Positions 1 through 9,087 of a DNA stretch of 64,000 nucleotides are shown one piece after another. Source of the DNA: Candidatus Saccharimonadota bacterium (GTDB taxonomy: Bacteria; Patescibacteriota; Saccharimonadia; Saccharimonadales; Saccharimonadaceae); the NCBI GenBank assembly GCA_009777315.1, contig WRMD01000001.1, positions 28,816 to 92,815 of the forward strand, written 5' to 3'. The translations under genes were made by a program, and so were the position numbers. Below the pieces are notes generated by a model, which worked only from the letters and a program-made list of their open reading frames with translations, did no database searches and was not told where the DNA came from. How positions within the stretch are numbered: position 1 is the stretch's first letter; every line of letters begins with the position of its first letter.

Positions 1-2
1 CG

Positions 3-260
3 GAGCCAGTGTATGCGTCGGAGATTTTGCTGCGGCTGGGGGAGGCGGAGCTGGAGATAGTGGAGGGGACGATTTATCCGCTGTTGTCGCGGCTGGCGCG
101 AGATGGGCTGCTTATGCACGAGTGGCAGGAGTCGAGGAGCGGGCCGCCGCGGAAATATTATCGGATTACGGAGTATGGGCGGGCGGTGCGGGAGTGTTTG
201 GGTGGGCAGATTCATAAAATGGATAGCGTGATAAAAAAACTGGAAAGGAAAGCAAAATGA
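3..260 (+). CDS. PadR-family transcriptional regulator, 5' end cut by the window edge
   Basis: Winged-helix repressor of the PadR type. The visible part holds the recognition helix and wing: a segment reading EIVEGTIYPLLSRLARDGLL, followed by GPPRKYYRITEYG, matches the family's diagnostic GTLYP...L.R.GL and YY.LT.G signatures. The first helix lies before base 1, so the true start is outside the window; an in-frame GTG at 9 is only an internal codon. The gene overlaps the next by 4 bp (ATGA), so the two are translationally coupled. PadR regulators next to PspC-domain and ABC-exporter genes usually repress their own envelope-stress or export operon, and I infer that role here. The ligand is unknown. 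Confidence 0.85.
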   Translation, partial: EPVYASEILLRLGEAELEIVEGTIYPLLSRLARDGLLMHEWQESRSGPPRKYYRITEYGRAVRECLGGQIHKMDSVIKKLERKAK

Positions 261-1342
261 ACGAAATTGTGAGGATTCATATCGCGGGGGTGCCGTATGA
301 AATAGACGCGGAGGCGAGGAGGCTGCTGGAGAAATATTTGAAGGACGTGAAGGCGAGTTTGGGAGATGAGGCGGATGCGCTGGATGAGATTGAGATACGG
401 ATTACGGAGATTTTGGCGGAGCGGGGCGTGGGGCGGAATGATGTGATAAAGTCGGTGGACGTAAAGGCGGTGAAAAAACAGTTGGGCGAGCCGAAAGATT
501 TTGCGGGGGATGAGGCGGCGGATGGGAAGACGGAGGGGCAGAAGTTTGCGAAGAAGATTCGGGATGAGTTTGCGAAGCGGAAGTATTTTCGGGATACGGA
601 GAATGGGATATTTGGTGGGGTGATTGCGGGGCTGGCGGCTTATACTGGGCTTGATGTGACGTTGCTGCGGGTGCTGTTTGTGCTGCTATGTGTTTTTACG
701 GCGTTTTTCCCGTTTTTGGTGATATATATGGTGGTGTGGATTGTGGCGCCGGAGGCGAAGACGACGGGGGATCGGCTGAGTATGGAGGGGAAGCCGGTGA
801 ATATTGAGACGATTGTGGAGTCGGTGGAAGAGGCGGCGGAGAAGGCGGCGAAAGGGGCGGAGAAGGTTGCTGAGGATGTGGAGAAGAGGGTGGAGAATGC
901 GGCGGCGCGAGTGGAGCGGGAGTGGCAGAGCCATGGGCCGGCGATAAAGAACACGGGGCTAAGGGTGGTGCTGGCTATCCTAGGGATTTTTGGCTTTTTG
1001 ATGGCGATACCGGCGTTGGCGGCGCTAGTGCCGATAGTGACGGTGGGGGTGTATGGGACGCTGACGGTGGGGGTGCCGGAGATGACGATGTTTATGACGG
1101 CGATGGTGATGGGTGCGACGGCGGCGTTGATTTTTGTGGTGATGGCGCTGGTGGTTTCGGCGGCTTTGTGTATGGCGCGGATAAGTAAGGGGGCGTTGGT
1201 GGGGCTTTTGGTGGCCGGTGTGTTGGCACTAGGGCTAGCGATTGCGGCGGTGTCGATGACGAGTTTGTGGGTGTATCGCGTGGGGGATGAGGCAGCAAAG
1301 GGGACGGTGGAGAGGATTTTGGATGCGGGGAGAAGGAGGTAG
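257..1342 (+). CDS. PspC-domain integral membrane protein
   Basis: 361-residue membrane protein. Residues 1-100 form a charged N-terminal domain. A PspC domain follows around residues 108-165: RKYFRDTENGIFGGVIAGLA, then a transmembrane segment ending in VVWIVAPEAKT, with the family's typical GVxxGLA motif. A long charged amphipathic stretch (EEAAEKAAKGAEKVAEDVEK) links to four hydrophobic segments in the C-terminal third. PspC proteins take part in envelope stress responses in other bacteria. The start ATG overlaps the PadR stop, and AAGGAAAG lies upstream. It is the second gene of a four-gene operon with the ABC ATPase and permease and probably senses or stabilises the membrane. The N-terminal domain looks like the helical adaptor found beside PadR regulators, but I cannot confirm that. 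Confidence 0.8.
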   Translation: MNEIVRIHIAGVPYEIDAEARRLLEKYLKDVKASLGDEADALDEIEIRITEILAERGVGRNDVIKSVDVKAVKKQLGEPKDFAGDEAADGKTEGQKFAKKIRDEFAKRKYFRDTENGIFGGVIAGLAAYTGLDVTLLRVLFVLLCVFTAFFPFLVIYMVVWIVAPEAKTTGDRLSMEGKPVNIETIVESVEEAAEKAAKGAEKVAEDVEKRVENAAARVEREWQSHGPAIKNTGLRVVLAILGIFGFLMAIPALAALVPIVTVGVYGTLTVGVPEMTMFMTAMVMGATAALIFVVMALVVSAALCMARISKGALVGLLVAGVLALGLAIAAVSMTSLWVYRVGDEAAKGTVERILDAGRRR

Positions 1343-1345
1343 AAA

Positions 1346-2041
1346 ATGATTGAGGTAAAGAAGATTACGAAGACTTATGGGGATAAGAAAAATAGGTTTA
1401 CGGCGCTGTCTGACGTGAGCTTTACGATACCGGATGGGGCGAGTGTGGCGATAGTGGGGAAGAGTGGGTCGGGGAAGTCGACGTTGATGCATGCGATGAG
1501 CGGGCTGGATCGGCCGCAGAAGGGTGAGATTATAATTGACGGGCGGGATATTTTGCAGATGTCGCAGGCGGAGGTGGATGGGTTTAGGGCACGGGAGATG
1601 AGTTTTGTGTTTCAGAGTTTTTTCGTGCAGGGGAATGAGACGTGTTATGAGAATGTGAGTTTGCCGCTGGAGATAAATAATGTGGATCGGGGGACGAGGG
1701 CGGAGCGGGTGAAGAAGGCGCTCGAGGCGGTGGGGTTGGAGGAAAAGATGAAATCGAAGGCGAAAAATTTGAGTGGTGGGCAGAAGCAGCGGTTGGCGAT
1801 TGCTAGGGCGATTGTGGATGAGCCGAAGATTTTGTTTGCGGATGAGCCGACGGGGAATTTGGATACGGCGACGGGTGAGAAGGTGGTGGAGATGTTGTTT
1901 GATTATAGTAGGGCGGAGGGGGCGACGTTGATTATTGTGACGCATGATGCGGAGTTGGCGGCGAAGTGTGATATGCAGGTGCGGATTGTGGATGGAAAAG
2001 TGGAGAAAGTGCTTGGGAAGAAGGGCGGTAAAAATGCGTAG
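1346..2041 (+). CDS. ABC transporter ATP-binding protein, MacB/LolD type
   Basis: 231-residue nucleotide-binding subunit. Walker A is GKSGSGKST near residue 38, the signature LSGGQKQR near 142, Walker B ILFADEPTGNLD near 161 and the switch histidine in IIVTHDAELA near 198. The spacing, and the sequence FVFQSFFVQGNETCYENVSLPLE, are typical of the MacB/LolD/FtsE branch, which powers mechanotransmission or extrusion rather than solute import. The start has a strong Shine-Dalgarno site (GAAGGAGG). The next gene is the matching FtsX-fold permease, so the pair is a complete two-gene exporter core. The substrate is unknown; peptides, lipoproteins or antimicrobials are usual for the family. Confidence 0.95.
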   Translation: MIEVKKITKTYGDKKNRFTALSDVSFTIPDGASVAIVGKSGSGKSTLMHAMSGLDRPQKGEIIIDGRDILQMSQAEVDGFRAREMSFVFQSFFVQGNETCYENVSLPLEINNVDRGTRAERVKKALEAVGLEEKMKSKAKNLSGGQKQRLAIARAIVDEPKILFADEPTGNLDTATGEKVVEMLFDYSRAEGATLIIVTHDAELAAKCDMQVRIVDGKVEKVLGKKGGKNA

Positions 2042-3329
2042 GATCGATATAGCGATACGGGCGGGGAAGAGTTTGAGGCAGGCGAAGGTGCGGACGGTTT
2101 TGACGTCGCTCGCTATTGCGGTGGGGGCGACGACGATTTGTTTGGCGCTGGCGGCGGGGAATGGGGCACGGGATTTGATTAGTAATTTTGTGGGGTTGCG
2201 GGGTGATGAGCGGGCGATTGATGTGTTTCGGATGATCCCGATGGATGAAGTGGTGGAGACGGTGGTGCCGACGGGGCCGCAGCGGGTGGATCAGGAGCCG
2301 GAAGAAGTTGACGAGGCGGACGAGACGGCGATGCGCGGGTCGTTTTCGGAGCAGGACATCGAGGAGATTCGGGCAATACCGGGAGTGGCTAATGTGACGC
2401 GGGATGTTTGGCTGGCGACGGTTTCGGTGGATGGGGTGGATGGTGAGTATGAGGCGGCGTCGAGTGTGCAGCGCGGGCGGCAGTTGAATGAGTTTATAGG
2501 TGTGGAGAATGATTATCGGTTGCAGGCTGGCGAGGTGGCGGTGAGTGAGTGGTATTTGGAGGCGCTAGGGTTTTCGTCGGTGGAAGAGGCGATTGGTGAG
2601 ACGGTACGGTTGAACTTCCTGGCGAATCCGTGGCGGGCGGCGAGGCCGGATAATACGGATTTGTTTAGCAAAGAGTTTAGGATCGTGGCTGGGATAAGTG
2701 AAGAGGCGCGGCGATTCTCTAGAGAGTTTTTGATTTCGTATGAGGATGGGCTGGCTATTGCGACGGAGCAGAGGATGCCGAATACGTCGCTGTTGTCGGT
2801 GGAGATTGCGGATGGTTACGACATGGGCGAGGTGCGGGATAAAATTGCGGCGCAACATGAGGGGAATCGCGTGCAGAGCATGCAGGATATGTATGAGGAG
2901 ATGTTTATGATGGTGAATATCGCGCAGTATGGGTTGATGGGGTTTGGGGCGTTGGCGATTTTGGCGAGTGTGTTTGGGGTGATAAATACGCAGTATATAA
3001 GTGTGCTGGAACGGACGCGGCAGATTGGGCTGATGAAGGCGCTGGGGATGAGGCGGCGGGATGTGGCGAGGTTGTTTAGGTATGAGGCGGCGTGGATTGG
3101 GGCGCTGGGTGGGATGATTGGTGTGGCGGTGGCGCTTTTGGTGACGTTGCTGAATCCGGTGATCGCAGGGGTTTTGGAGTTGGAGGAAGGAGTGAGGTTG
3201 CTGCAGGTTGATGCGGTGCAGGCGGTGATTTTGGTGGTGTCGCTAGCGGTTGTGGCGGTGCTGGCTGGGTATTTCCCGGCGCGAAAAGCGGCGAAGCTGG
3301 ATCCGATTGAGGCGCTGAGGACGGAGTAG
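2034..3329 (+). CDS. ABC transporter permease, MacB/FtsX fold
   Basis: 431-residue permease. The start chosen is ATG 2034, 5 nt inside the ATPase stop, giving MRRIDIAIRAGKSLRQAKVR; a longer in-frame reading from 1944 only repeats ATPase sequence out of frame. Domain order: an N-terminal membrane helix after KVRTVLTSLAIAVGA, a long extracytoplasmic domain (about residues 50-270, MacB periplasmic-core type), then three C-terminal helices of the FtsX domain, including TRQIGLMKALGMRRRDV, the coupling-helix signature. It ends with PARKAAKLDPIEALRTE, the usual end of this family. It pairs with the preceding ATPase. A hairpin terminator follows 25 bp after the stop. Confidence 0.93.
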   Translation: MRRIDIAIRAGKSLRQAKVRTVLTSLAIAVGATTICLALAAGNGARDLISNFVGLRGDERAIDVFRMIPMDEVVETVVPTGPQRVDQEPEEVDEADETAMRGSFSEQDIEEIRAIPGVANVTRDVWLATVSVDGVDGEYEAASSVQRGRQLNEFIGVENDYRLQAGEVAVSEWYLEALGFSSVEEAIGETVRLNFLANPWRAARPDNTDLFSKEFRIVAGISEEARRFSREFLISYEDGLAIATEQRMPNTSLLSVEIADGYDMGEVRDKIAAQHEGNRVQSMQDMYEEMFMMVNIAQYGLMGFGALAILASVFGVINTQYISVLERTRQIGLMKALGMRRRDVARLFRYEAAWIGALGGMIGVAVALLVTLLNPVIAGVLELEEGVRLLQVDAVQAVILVVSLAVVAVLAGYFPARKAAKLDPIEALRTE

Positions 3330-3354
3330 GCTAGGGAGTTGGTTTGGGATGTTG

Positions 3355-3381
3355 AAACCTCGCCGGGTTGGGCGAGGTTTT
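3355..3381 (+). terminator. Intrinsic terminator of the PadR-PspC-ABC operon
   Basis: Perfect 10-bp stem (3355-3364 pairs with 3371-3380) with a 6-nt loop, AAACCTCGCC/GGCGAGGTTT, followed by a short T run. It closes the plus-strand operon before the convergent membrane-protein gene. Confidence 0.75.
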
Positions 3382-3426
3382 GGTTGGCTTTTGGCGGCGG
3401 CCTGGCTTTTGGTGGAGCGGTGCGCG

Positions 3427-3969
3427 TTATGAGCCTAAGACGATTTGGAGAAAAATGAATAGTAGAGCCATGCAGGTAGCGAGCGGTGCTAAGTCGCCGA
3501 TGGATTTGCCCGGTAGGCGTCTGATAGACCTTGACATTAGCGCTAAGACGAGGCCGGAGAAGATGAGAGTGGAGCCGAGCGCCGGTTGTGGGAAGAGCTG
3601 GTGGGCGGTTGGGAGATAATCGGACAGGCCGATTAGGCAGACTATGGCGCCGGTGGCAACGATAGCGATGAGGTAGCGTGAGATATAGGCTGCTGGTCGC
3701 TTGTTGGTTAGTCCTTGCGTGGGTCGCATGAGGAGCATGGTTAGGAGCGTTAGCGAGGCGGCCAGGAAACCGTAGGCCGGATACGGCTCGAGTAGTTTGT
3801 CGAGGATGTGTAGACCCCAATCTGGGTCGACGATGCCTAGGCGTTGTTGCGCGACTACTAGGAGCACTTCGTACCAGTGCCCGAGTAGAGAGGCGACGCA
3901 AAAGGTGCTGATTAGTAAAAGTAAGCGTTTGCAGGCGTCGCTCGGCCTGGGAGACAGCGATGGTTTCAT
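3427..3969 (-). CDS. Multi-pass membrane protein, possibly CmpB-like
   Basis: 180-residue hydrophobic protein with about five membrane segments. The N-terminal helix ends in GHWYEVLL, and a later EPYPAYGFLAASL resembles the conserved G-W/H-Y-E and P-YG motifs of the ABC_trans_CmpB family of small membrane proteins. That assignment is weak. The start ATG at 3969 has GGAGGG 8 nt upstream and a TATATT box in TTTATATTTT before it, so the leader is short but present. No neighbour explains its job: it converges on the ABC operon and backs onto a gene-free structured block. It could simply be an orphan membrane protein. Confidence 0.6.
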   Translation of the reverse strand: MKPSLSPRPSDACKRLLLLISTFCVASLLGHWYEVLLVVAQQRLGIVDPDWGLHILDKLLEPYPAYGFLAASLTLLTMLLMRPTQGLTNKRPAAYISRYLIAIVATGAIVCLIGLSDYLPTAHQLFPQPALGSTLIFSGLVLALMSRSIRRLPGKSIGDLAPLATCMALLFIFLQIVLGS

Positions 3970-4045
3970 CAGAATCCCTCCAAAATATAAAGTGCCCCTT
4001 AGAGGCTAACTCGGGATGTTCCTCGAGGCTGTCTTTATTTTAACA

Positions 4046-4644
4046 TCGGGGTCCCCGGAGGCAAAGCATGAGGGGGTTAAGGTCTCCCTACCTTCGCCAC
4101 TGTCGAGTCGATTGGTTTTCGTCCTTCCGATGGTGTTCATGACTTCTCGACCAAACCATTCTGGCCGACACCAGCACTACGTTCTGTAACCCTTGCGTCT
4201 AACACTGGCGTAGGAGACGCGTTTGTTAATCCCGGTACAGGTGACGGCCCAAGCGCAGCTAGAAAACTTATGGGTCTCTCCCTCCGCTGTGTCTACCCGT
4301 AGGGGGTGGGGAGGATCTGCTTAGTCATTTACTTAACCAAAAGGAACAAGAAGTAGAGTAAAGAAAAAGACCCTTCCCTCCCTAACTAACCCTAAGTAAG
4401 CCAAAAAGGACTAGACCATCCCCACTAAGTAACCATGAGCAAGACAGACAAGGAAGCCAGGAGGGCATAACTCTACTCTACACCAACAGCAGTGGGGAGG
4501 CCAAGGAGGGGAGGGGCCTAGGCGAAGCCAAAGCCCCGAACGACTAGGCCGAACCACCGCCGCTGGGATCAGTTTTCCACAAAGTTAGTCACGAACAGAA
4601 CAGGGGGAATAGTAATGTTCCCGCCCTTAGGGCGGGAACTCTTT
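4046..4644 (+). ncRNA. Candidate large structured RNA upstream of dnaE
   Basis: The interval 3970-4906 holds no convincing gene but is unusually rich in pairing segments. AGTAGAGTA near 4350 pairs with TACTCTACT near 4471 and encloses CCCTTCCCTCC pairing partly with GGAAGCCAGGAGGG. GGCCTAG near 4515 pairs with CTAGGCC near 4543. GCGTCT near 4195 pairs with AGACGC near 4216. CTGG near 4160 pairs with CCAG near 4170. It ends at a perfect 10-bp GC-rich hairpin (4617-4626 with 4630-4639) followed by TCTTT. I looked for RNase P landmarks (GAGGAAAGUC, ACAGAA in context) and for the tRNA-like ends of tmRNA on both strands and did not find them. The strand is inferred from the terminator side and is uncertain. 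Confidence 0.35.
4617..4644 (+). terminator. Strong GC-rich hairpin, probable terminator
   Basis: GTTCCCGCCC (4617-4626), loop TTA, GGGCGGGAAC (4630-4639), then TCTTT. The stem is perfect. It lies about 265 bp before dnaE and would end a plus-strand transcript from the structured block. Confidence 0.55.
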
Positions 4645-4906
4645 GAAACATATCGTGCTTCGGGAAGCTGACGGCTATCTATATTTTTGCGACGTTTAGG
4701 ACTGAGGGTCGGGATAGGACAATATACCTGCAACATAGAAAAAACAGGGGTTGAAAAAAGACGAGTTTGATGAAAACCCAGAGGGGCAATAATTGATATT
4801 AAGGAGAGAATGTTGGGCAAATTAGTCAGGGACGAGTTAACAGATAGGGAAAATACATCGTTATTTTGGAAGGGAGGTCTAGGCTCTCCCTTCTCTAACA
4901 TCCGGG

Positions 4907-4915
4907 TGGTATAAT
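4907..4915 (+). promoter_or_regulatory. Extended -10 promoter of dnaE
   Basis: TGGTATAAT with TATAAT at 4910-4915, only 6 nt before the dnaE ATG at 4922. The predicted transcription start coincides with the start codon, so the mRNA should be leaderless. No good -35 is visible. Confidence 0.8.
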
Positions 4916-4921
4916 AAGAGT

Positions 4922-7900
4922 ATGGCTAAGGAGGCGGCGGGGATAACCGCGAAGGATTTTGTGCACTTGCACAATCACACACATTATAGTGTGCTAGATG
5001 GGCTGACGAAGATGCCGGACTTGATCGCGAAGGTCAGGGAGATGGGAATGGAAGCAGTAGCGGTGACGGATCATGGGACGATGAGTGGGTGTTTGGATTT
5101 GTACAAAACGGCTCGGGCGGCAGGGGTGAAGCCGCTGATTGGATTTGAGGCTTATGTGGCTGCGCGGACAATGGAGGACCGAGATCCGAAATTGGACCGA
5201 GATATCTTTCACCTAACGCTAATTGCGATGAACGAGAAGGGGTACCAGAATCTGTGTGCATTGTCAACAGAAGCTAACTTGCGAGGACTATATTATAAAC
5301 CGCGGATCGATCATGCATTAATGGAGAAATATAGCGATAATTTGATTTGTTTGTCAGGGTGCGCCGGAGGAGAGATCTCGGAGAAGCTGAAGGTGAATGA
5401 TTATGATGGGGCGGTGAAGTTGGCGGAGTGGTATAAGGGATTATATGGGGACAGGTTCTACTTGGAAATGCAAGACCACGGGCACAAGGAGGCACCACAG
5501 TTTTGGGAGACGCAGAGACAGATAAATGATTATTTGAAAAAGATAGGCGAGGAGTTGGATATTCCGCTAGTGGTAACTTGCGATGGGCACTACTTGAACC
5601 CGGGTGATCAGGATGTGCATGAGATTCTGCTGGCGGTGGGGACGGGGAGTAATTTGAGCGACGAGAAGCGGATGAGTATGCGGGAGTTTCGGCTGGAGCT
5701 GACGGACCCGAAAGAAATTATTAAGCGGTGGGCGAAAGACTGTCCGGAGGCGATCTTGAATACGCGGCGGATTGCCGAGCGATGTGAGGATGGCTATATT
5801 GAGTTGGGGCGGATTTTGATTCCGAAGTTTCCGACGCCGAATGGGGAGAGCGAGGCGGAGCATCTGAATGAGTTGGTGTATCGGGGGGCAGTGCGGCGAT
5901 ATGAGTTGGGTGACGCGGACAAGATGACGGTGGTGCAGTGCAAAAAAAAGTTGCCGAAAGAGGTGACGGACCGGCTGACGATGGAGATGGAAGTGATTTC
6001 TAGGATGGGATATTATGGTTACTTTTTGATCGTGCAGGATTTTATCAACTGGGGGAAGAATCAGGGGATTATTTTTGGGCCGGGGCGAGGGAGCGCGGCC
6101 GGGTCGCTGGTGGCGTATTGTCTGAATATCACGGACTTGGATCCGCTGGAGTATGATTTGCTGTTTGAGCGGTTTTTGAATCCGGATCGGATTAGTATGC
6201 CGGATATGGATATTGATATCCAGGATACGCGGCGGGACGAGGTGGTGCAGTATTGCGTGGAGAAATATGGGGAAGCGCGGGTGGCGAATATCTGTACGTT
6301 TGGTAAAATGATGGCGAAAAACGCCGTGCGAGATGTGGCGAGAGTGATGGAGGTGCCGTATGCGGAGGCGGATCGATTGGCGAAGTTGGTACCGGATCCG
6401 GTGCAAGGGCATCATAAGCCGCTGAAAGTTTCGTTGGAAGAATCGGCGGAATTACGAACGGAGTATGAGAATAATCAAACGTCGCGGCAGGTGATTGACT
6501 ATGCGTCGCAACTAGAAGGGACGATCAGGTCGCATGGGGTGCACGCGTGTGGGGTAGTGATTGCGCCAGACGATTTGGTGAAGTTTTTGCCGCTGGAGAA
6601 GGCACAGAAAGGAGTGGTGGCGACGCAGTTTCCGATGGGTGACGTGGAGGAGCTTGGGCTACTTAAGATGGACTTCTTGGGTTTAAAGAACTTGACGATT
6701 ATCAACTCGGCGCTGAGGATCATTCGGAAGGCTTATGGGACGGAGATTGATCTGACGACGTTGAGCTTGAAGGACGAGAAAACGTACGAGTTGTTTCAGC
6801 GGGCGGATACGACAGGAGTGTTTCAGTTGGAATCGGCAGGGATGAAACGATATTTGCGAGGCTTAAAGGCGTCACGTTTTGAGGATATTGTGGCAATGGT
6901 GGCGTTGTACCGGCCGGGACCGATGCAGTTTATTGATTCATTCATAGCGCGAAAGCATGGTAAAGAAGAAATCTCGTATTTGCACCCGGGGTTGGAGTCG
7001 TCGCTGAAAAATACCTATGGGATCTTGGTTTATCAAGAGCAGTTTATGCAGATTTCCAAAGAATGGTGTGGGTTTACTGGAGGTGAGGCGGATACTCTGA
7101 GGAAGGCGGTGGGTAAGAAGAAGATGGACCTGATGATGCAGATGGAGCCGAAGTTCATTGAGGGGGCGATGAAAGTGGGAGGGGCGAACGAGGAGCTGGC
7201 GAAGAAGTTTTGGTTGGACCTGGTGGAATTTGCGAATTACTGTTTTAATAAAAGCCATGCGGCGTGTTATGCGTTGATTGCGTATTGGACGGCGTATATT
7301 AAGGCGCATTATCCGGATGCGTTTATGGCGGCGTTGATGACGGCGGACTCGGGAGATACGGATCGGCTGGCGATTGAGATTGACGAGTGTCGACAGATGG
7401 GGCTGGAGGTGCTGTTGCCGGATATAAATCAGAGCTACGGGGAGTTCGCGATCGTGCCGAAGGAGAATAAGATTCGGGTAGCGCTTTCGGCGGTGAAGGG
7501 CGTAGGGGCGGGGTTAGTAGAGGAGTTGTGTGAGGAGCGGAAACAAAATGGTGGATATGAGACGATCTCAGATTTTGCAAGACGGATGCCGGAGAAGTTT
7601 AATAAGAAAGCGTGGGAAGCACTGATTATGGCGGGGGCGTTTGATGAGTTTGGTGATAGGAGTGATCTTTTGTTTAGCTTGGAGGGGATCCAGGCATATG
7701 CGGCGAAGCTAAGGAAAGAAGCGGCGAGTGGGCAGGTGGATCTGTTTGGGAGCTTGGGCGGCGAGGCGGCATTGCCGGAGATTGAGATAAAGCAGGCGCC
7801 GATTAAGCATGATGAAAATGAGCGGTTGAAATGGGAACGAGAGTTGATTGGTCTATATATATCGGCGAACCCGATGAGCAAATATGCGGAATGGCTAAGA

Positions 7901-8491
7901 GACAAGACGACTCCGGTGGCGGATCTGTTGGAGATCAGTGCGGGGACAAAGGTAACGGTGGGAGGGATACTGAAAAGTGCGCGCGCGATACTTACGAAGA
8001 AAGGGTCAAAAATGGCGTTTTGTCAGTTGGCGGATGCGCGAGGGGATGAGGTGGAGCTAGTGGTATTTCCGCAAGCGTACGAAATGTCGGCAAATAAGAT
8101 CGTGCAGGATGAAGTGGTGTTGATAAAAGGGAATGCTGAGCGACGAAGTGGTGAGCTGAAGATTCTGGTGGACGAGGTGTTGCCGCTTGACGAGAATACA
8201 ATGGCGAATTATAAGGAGTCACCGGCGGTGGTGATGCGAAAAACGGCGGCGAAACGGGGGGCTGCTCGGGCGCCGATTCTGTATGTGAAGGTTTTGGATA
8301 GCGGTGACCAAGAAAAACTGCGGGAGCTAAAGTCGCTATGCGATAGGCATGCCGGTTTAGAAGAGGTGGTGATGGTGACCTATGTAGATGGAGCGAAAAA
8401 AGCGATGAAGCTGAAGTATAAGGTAGACGCGGAGGCTGCGAAACCGGCGCTAACGAAGCTACTTGGTCTCGGAAACGTAGTTATAAAATGA
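4922..8491 (+). CDS. dnaE: DNA polymerase III subunit alpha
   Basis: 1189-residue replicative polymerase. The N-terminal PHP domain starts at FVHLHNHTHYSVLDG and continues with VAVTDHGTMSG; the histidines expected for a metal-dependent proofreading-type PHP site are largely kept. The polymerase core has GPGRGSAAGSLVAYCL and the catalytic-aspartate motif PDMDIDIQDTRRDEVVQY. Later come YRPGPMQFIDSF, FNKSHAACYALIAYWTAY, a helix-hairpin-helix region and a C-terminal OB fold (VTVGGILKSARAI). Length is normal for the DnaE1 type. The ATG follows an extended -10 by 6 nt with no ribosome-binding site. The TGA stop overlaps the ATG of the methyltransferase gene by 4 bp, indicating an operon. Confidence 0.98.
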   Translation: MAKEAAGITAKDFVHLHNHTHYSVLDGLTKMPDLIAKVREMGMEAVAVTDHGTMSGCLDLYKTARAAGVKPLIGFEAYVAARTMEDRDPKLDRDIFHLTLIAMNEKGYQNLCALSTEANLRGLYYKPRIDHALMEKYSDNLICLSGCAGGEISEKLKVNDYDGAVKLAEWYKGLYGDRFYLEMQDHGHKEAPQFWETQRQINDYLKKIGEELDIPLVVTCDGHYLNPGDQDVHEILLAVGTGSNLSDEKRMSMREFRLELTDPKEIIKRWAKDCPEAILNTRRIAERCEDGYIELGRILIPKFPTPNGESEAEHLNELVYRGAVRRYELGDADKMTVVQCKKKLPKEVTDRLTMEMEVISRMGYYGYFLIVQDFINWGKNQGIIFGPGRGSAAGSLVAYCLNITDLDPLEYDLLFERFLNPDRISMPDMDIDIQDTRRDEVVQYCVEKYGEARVANICTFGKMMAKNAVRDVARVMEVPYAEADRLAKLVPDPVQGHHKPLKVSLEESAELRTEYENNQTSRQVIDYASQLEGTIRSHGVHACGVVIAPDDLVKFLPLEKAQKGVVATQFPMGDVEELGLLKMDFLGLKNLTIINSALRIIRKAYGTEIDLTTLSLKDEKTYELFQRADTTGVFQLESAGMKRYLRGLKASRFEDIVAMVALYRPGPMQFIDSFIARKHGKEEISYLHPGLESSLKNTYGILVYQEQFMQISKEWCGFTGGEADTLRKAVGKKKMDLMMQMEPKFIEGAMKVGGANEELAKKFWLDLVEFANYCFNKSHAACYALIAYWTAYIKAHYPDAFMAALMTADSGDTDRLAIEIDECRQMGLEVLLPDINQSYGEFAIVPKENKIRVALSAVKGVGAGLVEELCEERKQNGGYETISDFARRMPEKFNKKAWEALIMAGAFDEFGDRSDLLFSLEGIQAYAAKLRKEAASGQVDLFGSLGGEAALPEIEIKQAPIKHDENERLKWERELIGLYISANPMSKYAEWLRDKTTPVADLLEISAGTKVTVGGILKSARAILTKKGSKMAFCQLADARGDEVELVVFPQAYEMSANKIVQDEVVLIKGNAERRSGELKILVDEVLPLDENTMANYKESPAVVMRKTAAKRGAARAPILYVKVLDSGDQEKLRELKSLCDRHAGLEEVVMVTYVDGAKKAMKLKYKVDAEAAKPALTKLLGLGNVVIK

Positions 8492-9015
8492 TTCGGCGAG
8501 TGGTGCTGTATAATTTGCGATCGGCATATAACGTCGGTGCTATAATGCGGACAGCGGAGGCATTTGGTGTTTCGGAGATAATATGTGTAGGCACGACACC
8601 TTTTCCAAAGGTTGTAAACGATAAGAGGCTGCCGCATGAGATCGCGAGGGCGGAGAAGCAGATTGAGAAGACGGCGCTTGGGGCGAGTGAGATGCTAATA
8701 GTGAAACATGCGGCGGATGACGAAGGGATGATAGATATTTTAAGAGAAGGGTTGACAATCGTCCTTGAGCAAGGGGAGGGTAGCGTGGATTTAATGTCCG
8801 CTGCGTCCGATGTCGGTGACTGCCCTGCCCTAACCTTGATGGTGGGCGAAGAAGTGCACGGCATTCCGAGAGAGCTGATAAAGCGGATGCTAGCTCTAGA
8901 TGGGCGGAACAAGCTGGTGGAAATACCGATGCTCGGGCGGAAGGAATCACTGAACGTATCGGTGGCGGCAGGAGTAGCTCTGCACTGGTTTTCTTTGCAA
9001 AAGAGGGCCACCTAG
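8488..9015 (+). CDS. TrmH/SpoU-family RNA 2'-O-methyltransferase
   Basis: 175-residue SPOUT methyltransferase that would use S-adenosylmethionine to methylate a ribose 2'-OH of tRNA or rRNA. Motif 1 is NLRSAYNVGAIMRTAEAFGV at residues 7-26, motif 2 LTLMVGEEVHGIPRELI, and motif 3 VEIPMLGRKESLNVSVAAGV, with the trefoil-knot SLNVS signature intact. There is no N-terminal substrate-binding extension, so it resembles small TrmL-like enzymes; the target nucleotide cannot be told from sequence. The start codon overlaps the dnaE stop (ATGA), so it is translated by coupling with dnaE. About 70 bp separate it from the next, independently promoted gene. Confidence 0.92.
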   Translation: MIRRVVLYNLRSAYNVGAIMRTAEAFGVSEIICVGTTPFPKVVNDKRLPHEIARAEKQIEKTALGASEMLIVKHAADDEGMIDILREGLTIVLEQGEGSVDLMSAASDVGDCPALTLMVGEEVHGIPRELIKRMLALDGRNKLVEIPMLGRKESLNVSVAAGVALHWFSLQKRAT

Positions 9016-9087
9016 GAGAGCGTAGATTAGTCAAAATACGAGAGTTAATCCTGATATTCTCGACAAAACATGATATACTTAAGCAGT

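Noticed and set aside
1944..2033. An N-terminal extension of the ABC permease by 30 codons.
   Set aside because: It lies out of frame inside the ATPase gene and encodes Arg/Trp/Cys-rich nonsense. ATG 2034 gives a normal permease start.
4046..4644. Identification of the structured block as RNase P RNA, tmRNA or SRP RNA.
   Set aside because: I could not find GAGGAAAGUC/ACAGAA in RNase P context, tRNA-like ends and a tag frame for tmRNA, or the SRP core GGUC..GGAAGGAAGCAGCC on either strand.
4569..4901. A 110-codon open frame on the minus strand, with its ATG just beyond the reversed dnaE -10 box.
   Set aside because: No recognisable domain, no codon or composition signal, and it runs across the terminator hairpin at 4617-4639. 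The apparent promoter is only the near-palindromic dnaE TATAAT read backwards.
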